In this document: positions 18,600 to 25,953 of the stretch, piece after piece | Position numbering within the stretch: position 1 is the stretch's first letter | How the letters are laid out: every line of letters starts with the position of its first letter | Position numbers and translations under genes: made by a program | The notes under the pieces: generated by a model | Database searches by the model: none | Seen by the model: only the letters and a program-made list of their open reading frames with translations | Told to the model about the DNA's origin: nothing | Origin: Fragilaria radians | Lineage: Eukaryota > Bacillariophyta > Fragilariophyceae > Fragilariales > Fragilariaceae | Direction: 5' to 3' | NCBI GenBank assembly: GCA_900642245.1 | Contig: CAAAJI010000011.1 | Span: 4,301 to 30,253 of the forward strand | DNA: 25,953 bases

Positions 18600-19902
18600 T
18601 ATCAGAATCGATCACACATACCTGAAAGTTGAATCGTTTTAGATAACCAATCAACAGTAGACATATTTTGCAATAAATCATTATTACAAAACATTTGGAA
18701 ATCAGATAGTGCAATGAAGATTCACTGTAATGCAGGTTTCAGAATTACTAATAATTGGAGATTTATCAAACTACGGTACCGTGTGGTATGACCCAGGAGG
18801 AATAGCAAACACCCTGAGTATGAAAAGAGTGAAAGAGAAATGTCATGTACACTATGATAGCAAAGGTGATAGAACACTCTATGTGATTAAGCCTGATGGT
18901 AATACAAGGAAATTTGTTGAATCCAAATGTGGTTTGTATTATCTTGATACCGCACAAGATAATGAGTTCACACTCGTCACAACAGTTACAAACAAGGCTG
19001 ATCAATATACTAAGAATGAATACCTAGGAGCAGTAAAAGCTAGAGACTTACAAATCACTATTGGCCGTCTGAGTACAAAAGATCTTCTAAATATCATTTA
19101 TCAGAACTTACTTAACAATTGTCCGATAAACAGATCTGATGTGATTGCAGCCAATGATATATTTGGAGAAGATTTGGGATCTCTCAAAGGTAAAACAACT
19201 CGTAAAAAGGAATCACCAGTGAATTAAGTCAGAAGTTACCTTCCAGCAGAGATTATGAATCATCACAGAAATGTCACATTGTGTATTGACATCATGTTTG
19301 TGAATCAGATACCTATGTTGGTATCAATATCACGCAACGTCAAATTTGGTACTGTTCAAGATACTCCAAACAGGTCACATAAACATTTACTATCTGGAAT
19401 AAAAAGAATTGTGAAAATTTACCAATTGGCTGGATTTAAAGTGGATAATGTAATGATGGATGGAGAATTCAAAAGTCTTCAATCTGATCTTTCTAGCTTT
19501 GAGATAGACTTAATGTGTCAGCCCCTGATGAACATGTAAGCGAAATTGAAAGATACATTACAACTGTTAAGGAAAGAATGAGATCGATATACAATACATT
19601 ACCCTTCAAAAGATTACCACGAAGAATGATTATTGAGATGTCTAAACATATTTTTTTTGTTTAATTCCTTCCCAAATAAAGATGGGATATCTAATGTGAT
19701 GAGTCCTAGAGGAATTGTAACCGGCAATTCATTGGATTTTAACCTACACTGCACATATCAATTTGGAAACTATGTTCAAATACATGAACAACATGATAAT
19801 TCTATGCAGTCACGTACAATTGGAGCGCTGGCAATGCATCCAATGTCCAAGGAAGCTATTATTTTTATAGTCTGTTAACTGGAAGAATTATTGATCAAAG
19901 AA
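18600..19902 (+). pseudogene. Copia protease, pre-integrase and integrase (unit B)
   Basis: Around 18630-18700 the frame reads LDNQSTVDIFCNKSLLQNI, the protease-like active-site region, with a stop replacing the Trp of the preceding PESW. 18730-19227 covers the pre-integrase region (VWYDPGGIANTLSMKRVKEK). 19255-19539 starts the integrase core, with catalytic Asp in CIDIMFVNQ and in MMDGEF. After a frame change an ERY...TVKERM segment near 19545 supplies the usual Glu. 19633-19878 holds SFPNKDGISNVMSPRGIVTG and EHDNSMQSRTIGAL, typical of the integrase C-terminal part in diatom copia elements. Confidence 0.7.
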
Positions 19903-19919
19903 GTGTTACCAAACTTCCA

Positions 19920-20555
19920 ATGCCTACTGAAGTTATTGATAGAATTGAAGTACTGGCAATTAAGGATAATGATCTGGTGGGAATCATTCTTGATGATAGC
20001 TTTAGTCATCATAAGAACAGTGACCTGGATTCCTATGTTTATGAAGCAGATGTAACAGGAACATTATATCAAGATAATAACATGCAGGAAATTGCTGAAG
20101 ATAATAATCGTAACAAATCTATACCAGACTACAATGTTCCTGAGGAAGAACTGGATATAAATGTTGATCACAATAGTACAATTCAATATGGACTCTCTGT
20201 CAATGATGATGATGAAGTTTCTGCCAATGAAAATGATGAGTCTGGAAATGTGTACTCAAGCAACATTGAACTTACCAATGATGTTATGTCAGATGAAGAT
20301 GAACAAAATGAATACAATATTGATGATGACATGGATGAAAGATATGGAATGCGTGCAAGCAACTATAATCTTAGGTCTAGAAGAGAGAGAATGTATGAAC
20401 ATCTTTTTGTTATTGATTCTATACCACTGAACACCCCACAAATGAGTATGAGACAAGGCATAGCCCTATTTTGTGAAGATGAGATGGGATCCACCTTATC
20501 AATTCAAGATAAGCATAAGGCATTAGGATGTTTTTTGTTGTGGATGAATTTATGA
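19920..20555 (+). pseudogene. Copia integrase end and acidic linker before RT (unit B)
   Basis: A 211-codon open frame starts MPTEVIDRIEVLA, the segment that ends integrase in these elements. It continues through a very acidic linker (many Asp, Glu and Asn) to NYNLRSRRERMYEHLF and SMRQGIALF, the usual lead-in to reverse transcriptase. It then ends after KHKALGCFLLWM, where the RT palm should begin but is deleted. The good reading frame over this poorly conserved linker suggests fairly recent decay. Confidence 0.65.
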
Positions 20556-21424
20556 AACAGTTAGATGATGAATTTGGAAAGGAAACACCTATCAATAAAA
20601 GCAACGGACAAATTCATAATTATCTGGGAATGATTTTGGACTACACTAAACATGGATGTGTTAAAGTCAAAATGGCTGCTTACATTAAGATGGTATTGCA
20701 TGATATACCGCAGGAAATGATTGGAGCAGTTGCAACTTCTGCTTGTTCTCGTCTGTTTGTTGTGAACAAAGATAGTGAAAAAACTGGACAAGAAAAGCCA
20801 AGAGACTTACGTGCATTATGTAATGCAACTGCTCTATCTCAGTCAACAAGCCAGACCAGATATCAGAACTGCTATTTCATGTCTGTGTACCCGTTCTAAC
20901 AATCCAGATGTTGATGATTATAAGAAGATCATCAGGGTGATAAATTATCTACAAGGAACCATTGATTTGACATTGACCCATTTGGGAGAAGCCAGCGGAT
21001 ATATAAATGGTGGATTGATGCTTCCTTTGCTGACCATACGGATATGAAAGGTCATAGTGGAGGAACTATGAGTATTGGTAGTGGTTGTATCTACAGCACA
21101 TCTATAAAACAGAAACTAGCCACAAGAAGCTCAACTGAGAGTGAGGCAGTGGGTGTTTATGCTGCCACAAGCCATATGGACAATGCATTTTATCAAAAAA
21201 CAAGGGTTTCATGATTCTAAAACCAAAATTTATCAGGACAATAAGAGTGCAATATTGTTTGAAGTGAATGGAAGACAATCTAGCACAAAAAGAACTTGCC
21301 ATATGAATTTGAGATATTTCTTTATTAATGATTACATCAAGAATGGTGACATATCTATTGAACACTGTGATACAAACAACATGCTTGGTGATTATTTTAC
21401 AAAGCCCCTACAAGGTAAAATGTT
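20528..21424 (+). pseudogene. Copia post-RT region and RNase H (unit B)
   Basis: 20528-20899 encodes FMKQLDDEFGKETPINKSNG, IHNYLGMILDY and VKVKMAAYIKMVL, the segment after the catalytic YVDD loop, then RPDI..A.SCLCTRSNNPDVDDYKK. RNase H follows across frame changes: WIDASFADH (Asp), STESEAVGVYAA (Glu), YQDNKSAI (Asp), and the closing GDYFTKPLQG. The three acidic residues are visible. The RT active-site YVDD itself is gone. Confidence 0.7.
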
Positions 21425-22250
21425 CTTCCTTTGGGTAAATTGTTGTTAGCACATGATTCTACTCCTGGACTAATTGTTGTTTGTATATTGATTTTTATTC
21501 AATTGATTTGTTTGAAATTGTTGGACTCAAGGACTATTTGTATTCTTCGTTTTTCTGAAAGGAAGGAAGATTGTTCATTACGTCCTGTGGCAACATCAAC
21601 TTCTATTTTACTTTACGTATTTGAATCCCATAGAAAAATGCTGTTTCTTGGGAAGGCTGATTGTAAAGGCCTTCTTAGCCTTCCCTTTCCCAATTTCAAC
21701 TCTTCGTTGTTTCCTTCTAACACCATTCTCACTTCAATAGGTTAAGAGATTCACGTAAGGTTAAGCTAAATCCTAATCTTCATTGTTTCCGTCTAACGCC
21801 ATTCTCACTTCAGCAGGTTGAGGGATTCACGAAAGGTTAAGCCTTGCCAATATCAGAATATTCGCTTCTTAAAGAAAAATTTCAAGAATGCAGAAACATC
21901 TGCACCTTCAGTTTACTTGAAGACTTTCTCAAATTTATTTCCAATGGTGATTATATCATTACTGAAAGCTATTCTCACATTGTAAATATGGATGCTATCA
22001 ATGGAATCAAGAATCCACTTATTGTGGTGATTGCCAGTTGGAACTTTTATCCTGCATCTCTTACAATAGCTCCATTTCAGCTACCCATTGTTCGAGTCCT
22101 TCTGCCTTTTCAATCACTACCCTCATTTCGAAAAAATGGCAATATGCATTGTGTTGGTGTAGTATAAATCTCACTTTAAGTGTTACTCCGGCTGCTTTCC
22201 TACCTACAATTGTAAGTCCAACTGCTCTCCTACTCATTGGATGAATCAAA
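21425..22250 (-). pseudogene. Decayed reverse-strand coding relic, unit B copy
   Basis: Same relic as 11290-10440. Here the first part stays open longer (GRKAAGVTLKVRFILHQHNA, HFFEMRVVIEKAEGLEQWVA), then shifts to CKRCRIKVPTG, NKWILDSIDSIHIYN and ITIGNKFEKVFK. The far end reads EVDVATGRNEQSSFLSEKRR and ISPGVESCANNNLPK. Comparing the two units gives a better view of the lost protein than either alone. The family is unknown. Confidence 0.42.
21710..21842. repeat. Imperfect tandem duplication, two 57-bp units 76 bp apart (unit B)
   Basis: Units 21710-21766 and 21786-21842, equivalent to 10727-10859. Confidence 0.75.
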
Positions 22251-22687
22251 TGATGCCAAATTTCACCCGAAACATTTTATAAACTTTTATCGAGCATACA
22301 ATGAGGAAATATACTTCAAACTGGTTTGAATTCTTGTGATTTCTTTCACAAAGGCATTGATTGCGCACAAATATTTAGTTCCATCAGGGATCACTTAAGG
22401 ATTTTCCTACCAGTTTCTGAGGTGAACTTAATACTCTTGTTTTGTGAAGTTTTCGCTTAGTTATTTTTAATGCTCATTTCACTATCACCATAACAAACGA
22501 ATTAAGAACACCGCCTCATTTTTAAATTTATCAATTCAAATATTTCCCTAGAGCAAATGTATTTATGACGGATCGTCAAATTTTTGTAATGTTTTTTTCT
22601 TATATCTGGCAAAAATACAATACGAGCACTGGAACATCAAGTATTTGTTAGACAGCGTTTTTTTATTCATAAACTATCTGCTCTAAA
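22251..22687. other. Upstream region of the complete fucosyltransferase-like gene
   Basis: AT-rich and non-coding as far as I can see. It aligns with 11291-11722. It presumably carries the promoter; no clear TATA box is placed close to the ATG. Confidence 0.4.
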
Positions 22688-24487
22688 ATGAGAGCGGGGG
22701 ATGCCACACAACGACGACGTAATCCGCTTCAATCGAATATAATATCTAAAAGCTTAACCTCGGCAGTTACAGCTGATGATGGAGCAAAGAGAAAGCGTAA
22801 ACGTGAAGCTGTATCACCAATGACATTTTTGACAATTGTTATGCTGGGAGTATGTGTCATCTTTGTGATTTCAATTGTAATTATGAAAAAATCACACCGA
22901 AGTAGTATGACGAAATCAGTAGCACCAAAACAATTGGAGGCTGATTCGGAAGCTTCAGCAATCGATGTGGACGATGATATGAAACAAGTATTTCCTGATG
23001 TGTCATCGGATCGAAATGATAATCGGAATCTTGCAAGTCCCAAGGAAGGATTCATTTCTAAAGTCAAGCATGTCAATGAAAAATCAAAAGTCAATAATTC
23101 TCCAACACAGTTGCAAGAGGATGAAACAGTTTTGGCGCTCTTGTATCCCCCTGGCCTAATGGGTGGATATAGAAATCAAGTCATTCGTTTGCTCAGTCTG
23201 GTCGTAACCGCAATTCAACGTAAGATTAATAACCTACTGCTACCCTCGCTCTTGTGGTCAACACAAGTTGTATGGAATGGAAATGAAACCTGGGTGCCTA
23301 TTCCACATGATTTAATATTTGATGTGGAACATTGGAATTTATTGGTTAGACAAAAACGAGAAGAATCTTCACTTCATTCTTTTCCACGTCTTGTGAACGA
23401 AACTACATCTTTGGATTGTTGGACACATTCTTATTCATCAACGTCATCTTCGACTAATGGGCTGGTAGAGGAAGTTCTGAAACGTGGATTTCTAAGTCCT
23501 ATTGCAAATTTGTCACGATCTCTGGTAACCAGAGAGTGGGTAACTAATTTACGGAAGTTGGATTTGTTACCCAACGTGACATCCTATTACTCCAATAACG
23601 AAGAGAAGAAAACCTCTGGTAATTACGCGTCGTGTCGGAATCCACAAGTTCACGGTGGCGGCACTGGTCCAGGGCGACTATGGCAGGGCTACATTAAGCT
23701 ACAAAGTCGAAATGGAAGTTTTTACGGTGCTGAATCGTTCTTGCAACAGGCTTTAATACCCAAATTAGAATGGAGAGAGTTGGCACAAAGTTGCTCCTCT
23801 CGGGCGATGGAACGTAATGCAGATGAGAAAATGGCTGCAAATAAGTACGAATACATTGCACTTCATGCTCGAATGGAACTGGAAATGATGGACCATGCTT
23901 GTGGTCGAGATATGCAAAGGAATTTAACAACACTATTTCAACATGCTGAGGAGTTCATGCTAACACGAGAAGCTGCGCTTGGAGTCTTTGTGGCCGTCAG
24001 TCGATCTGGAATGGAGCTGAGTCACGGAAGTTGGTATGACAAATACAAGGACTTTGCGGATGAAAATTTGGAAACTTTAAATCGAGTAGTTGGAACCAGT
24101 GATACTGCTGGACGAGGTTTGATGGGAGGAAAAACAGTAGTCTTTGAGTGTGGTCAACGACTCATGGACTGGTATTATGCCACACACCCCAATTCATTGG
24201 ACTATGGTTCTTTGCTACAATCTGTGATCAATTTTTACATTGCTACCGAAGCGAAAGCATTCATCGGAGTGAGAGGAAGCTCTTATTCAACAGATATTTG
24301 GACCACACGGTATTATCAAGGAAAGGGTGCAACGAATTACGAATACACCAAAAATGGAATTTTCCAATTAGATAATGGTGGTCTGCCCCCAATGCATACA
24401 AATTGTGGTCGAATGAAAAAATCCCCCACCAACGATCAGAATCGCACTCCTCGGAAGCGATTTCGTGGAGCAATACGTCAGGAATAA
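22688..24487 (+). CDS. Fucosyltransferase-like type II membrane glycosyltransferase, complete
   Basis: Single-exon gene of 599 aa. It has a basic cytoplasmic tail (KRKRKRE, 34-40) and one membrane segment (about 45-66), followed by an acidic stem and a lumenal domain with several N-glycosylation sequons (NET 199, NET 237, NLS 274, NVT 296, NGS 342, NLT 412). This layout fits a Golgi enzyme. YPPGLMGGYRNQV (153-165) resembles the GG.NNQ loop of O-fucosyltransferase-like folds. ALHARMELEM (391-400) and FIGVRGSSYSTDIWTTRYYQ (525-544) resemble the H.R.E and late GDP-sugar-binding segments of those families. So a GDP-fucose-using transferase is my best guess, not a certainty; the acceptor is unknown. 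The C-terminus is basic (TPRKRFRGAIRQE). Confidence 0.85.
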   Translation: MRAGDATQRRRNPLQSNIISKSLTSAVTADDGAKRKRKREAVSPMTFLTIVMLGVCVIFVISIVIMKKSHRSSMTKSVAPKQLEADSEASAIDVDDDMKQVFPDVSSDRNDNRNLASPKEGFISKVKHVNEKSKVNNSPTQLQEDETVLALLYPPGLMGGYRNQVIRLLSLVVTAIQRKINNLLLPSLLWSTQVVWNGNETWVPIPHDLIFDVEHWNLLVRQKREESSLHSFPRLVNETTSLDCWTHSYSSTSSSTNGLVEEVLKRGFLSPIANLSRSLVTREWVTNLRKLDLLPNVTSYYSNNEEKKTSGNYASCRNPQVHGGGTGPGRLWQGYIKLQSRNGSFYGAESFLQQALIPKLEWRELAQSCSSRAMERNADEKMAANKYEYIALHARMELEMMDHACGRDMQRNLTTLFQHAEEFMLTREAALGVFVAVSRSGMELSHGSWYDKYKDFADENLETLNRVVGTSDTAGRGLMGGKTVVFECGQRLMDWYYATHPNSLDYGSLLQSVINFYIATEAKAFIGVRGSSYSTDIWTTRYYQGKGATNYEYTKNGIFQLDNGGLPPMHTNCGRMKKSPTNDQNRTPRKRFRGAIRQE

Positions 24488-25029
24488 TCTTGAATAATGT
24501 ATGGATGCCTCGGGTTTTATTGAAGTTTGATGCATCATAAGCCAAAGAAAAGCATTGGTTAAGAATCCTAGAATCTTTTTCCCATTGGGGACTGGGGGGG
24601 AGTTGAAATGTCAAATCAATAAACCCTCTTTGTACTAGCACTGCTCTTTGAAGGTGAATAAGTATACCTACCTATATAAAGTCATTGCAATTTTTTGGAA
24701 GCACTCGTCTATACGTAGGTTTCTTAGCAATGTCCAGAACCGCCAATCATTGAAGAGACCTCGCGAATACTGGTACTACCCATCATTCGAATCCGAGCGT
24801 AATGGCAGTCATAAACTAATTCAAGTGCAATTTAGCATCTTCTTCAGACTTTGTTCAGCGTTGCAGTTGCCACTCTTTCTTGCTTTGATTACACCTTCTA
24901 TTTCTTATCTATCAGGGTCAGCTTATTTGTTAAGGAGGATACGGTCGCTTTCAATAGCCACCATTAATCGTTGTTACTAAAATCTCTCCCACCTAACTCG
25001 CTACTTTCAAAGGCATCTTCACTTGCAAC
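24488..25029. other. Spacer between glycosyltransferase and kinase genes
   Basis: No supported gene. It contains a G-run at about 24593-24600 and open frames on both strands without protein-like features. It must hold the glycosyltransferase 3' UTR and the kinase promoter. The region is single copy in this window. Confidence 0.4.
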
Positions 25030-25953
25030 ATGTCCTCAACACCTCCACCCCCACCGAGCGCTCAGATTTACATGACACCTCAACTTCAGAAACGTCGCGA
25101 TGGTCTTGCTCCGTCACTTCTGGAGATGACAGCACGAGAGCCACAGGATCCCAAGACTTCACTACTGAAATCCTACCAGACATCCTCCAAACACTTAAAT
25201 GTCAGTATTGTGAATTGTGTCAATGTCGATGAATCTCAAGAATTACAAAAGATTGTTGACTCCATTGCTGTGACATTGGAAGAGCTAGTAGACCGTAATT
25301 CAGGTTCGAAGGATTTGTCCTCAGTCAAATTTCAAGCGACGGGATGTAAATGGACTGTGGAGTTCCATCCCTCCATTCGTGCCGATGCTTGGATGATGCA
25401 AGGTGGTATGTTTGGCATGTTCCGAAGAACAAGCACGAAATGGTATCAAGTATGTGGTCGATACAGAACTCGTACCGAAGAAACCAGGAACTCCAACAAG
25501 TGGGTCCGGATTCAAGGATGCTAAGGCCAGCTTTGATTACGTCGCCTTGCAAGTTCGAAAAGCTGCCGTTCGATGTGAGTTTCCAGAATTCCCGGAGGGT
25601 TGTAAGGGAATACCCTTTCGTGAGGTGTATCAGCTAAATGCAAGAGTAAGTTTTACGTATTTGTCAAGACTTGTCGAATTTATTTTTCCGCTAAAGAATC
25701 TTACCTCTATTTGAATACGTTAGCTGAAATCAGGATCATTTGCAACTGTGTGCCGAGGGACCCATCGTGCAACGGGAAAGAAGGTTGCCATCAAATGCGT
25801 ACTGAGAAAGGATTTACCTCCCTCTGACGATGCTGCAATTTACGATGAGGTTGCAATCCTGGCATCCCTTGACCATGAACATATCGTCCCACTGATTGAC
25901 TTCTTTGATGAAAAGGATTGTTACTTTATTGTTATGGAACTCATGAGTGGTGG
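25030..25953 (+). CDS. CaMK-like serine/threonine protein kinase, 5' part, open at right edge
   Basis: The ATG at 25030 starts a proline-rich N-terminus (MSSTPPPPPSAQIY). The frame runs to a stop at 25524, but good coding sequence continues in another frame from about 25464 (ELVPKKPGTPTSGSGFKDAK to EVYQLNAR). A 61-nt GTATGT...ACAG intron (25405-25465) would join the two in phase; a frameshift is the alternative. A 78-nt intron (25646-25723) then leads to the kinase domain: LKSGSFATV (Gly loop), VAIKCVLRK (catalytic Lys), a Glu in the C-helix region, DHEHIVPLIDFF and YFIVMELMSGG at the hinge. This pattern fits the CaMK group, which phosphorylates Ser/Thr, often in calcium signalling. The catalytic loop lies beyond the window. 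The region before the kinase domain may be a PH-like domain, but I am unsure. Confidence 0.8.
25646..25723 (+). other. Kinase intron (78 nt)
   Basis: The donor GTAAGT follows AATGCAAGA and the acceptor is AATACGTTAG. It joins ...QLNAR to LKSGSFATV in phase 0, giving a normal kinase start. Confidence 0.88.

Larger units (their letters stand above)
17354..21424 (+). mobile_element. Decayed Ty1/copia retrotransposon, unit B copy
   Basis: Order: LTR, gag with stops, protease-like motif, pre-integrase region, integrase, acidic linker, remnant of the polymerase region and RNase H ending GDYFTKPLQG. The central reverse-transcriptase palm is deleted: at about 20528 the sequence passes from the segment before RT to the segment after the YVDD loop. 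No 3' LTR follows; the shared flank begins at about 21424. The element is dead but keeps most domains as short readable frames. Confidence 0.85.
12646..23590. repeat. Repeated locus, unit B (right copy)
   Basis: Counterpart of 3073-12625. It is about 1.4 kb longer overall, mainly because it keeps more of the copia element and has an extra 902-base segment (16397-17298). It lacks the sequence matching 8795-10437. Confidence 0.9.

Noticed and set aside
24648..24980. 110-codon forward frame between glycosyltransferase and kinase
   Set aside because: No protein-like motif, no good start context and no supporting neighbour signal.
1..25953. CRISPR arrays, tRNA or rRNA genes, bacterial operons
   Set aside because: No regular spaced repeats, no cloverleaf or rRNA-like sequence was seen, and the genes have spliceosomal introns.

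Overview
The window looks like nuclear DNA of a diatom, or a close relative with a complex red-type plastid. It is AT-rich between genes. It carries short spliceosomal GT-AG introns (78-113 nt), decayed Ty1/copia elements of the type common in diatoms, a Cdc48 ATPase with an N-terminal signal peptide, and a type II membrane glycosyltransferase-like protein. The species cannot be named from the sequence. I see no rRNA, tRNA or CRISPR.

Layout: 1-2000 holds a reverse-strand copia gag fragment running off the left edge, a decayed reverse-strand coding relic and a possible small forward gene. A complete three-exon Cdc48-type gene lies at 4949..2018 on the minus strand. Upstream of it come a gag-like relic, a decayed copia element with a 252-bp LTR, relics of unknown genes, and a fucosyltransferase-like gene that is cut at 12625 by a run of 20 Ns. 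After the Ns the same locus starts again: Cdc48 (now lacking its 3' part), gag-like relic, copia element, relic, and a complete fucosyltransferase-like gene (22688-24487). A CaMK-like kinase gene starts at 25030 and runs off the right edge.

Unit A (3073-12625) and unit B (12646-23590) are two versions of one locus, about 2% different in exons. They differ by large reciprocal indels in the transposon-derived parts. Each unit is truncated exactly at the Ns, and laying A over B gives one complete locus. The simplest reading is two divergent haplotypes placed end to end in the assembly. A true tandem duplication with an underestimated gap remains possible.

The most informative biology is the Cdc48 gene. 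Joining its first exon adds a hydrophobic signal peptide and a transit-like stretch to a full N-D1-D2 AAA+ ATPase. This is the architecture of the symbiont-derived Cdc48 that serves protein import across the second outermost plastid membrane (SELMA). Between the units the presequence exon carries only amino-acid-changing differences (5 of 5). The ATPase exon carries almost only silent ones (1 of about 29 changes an amino acid).
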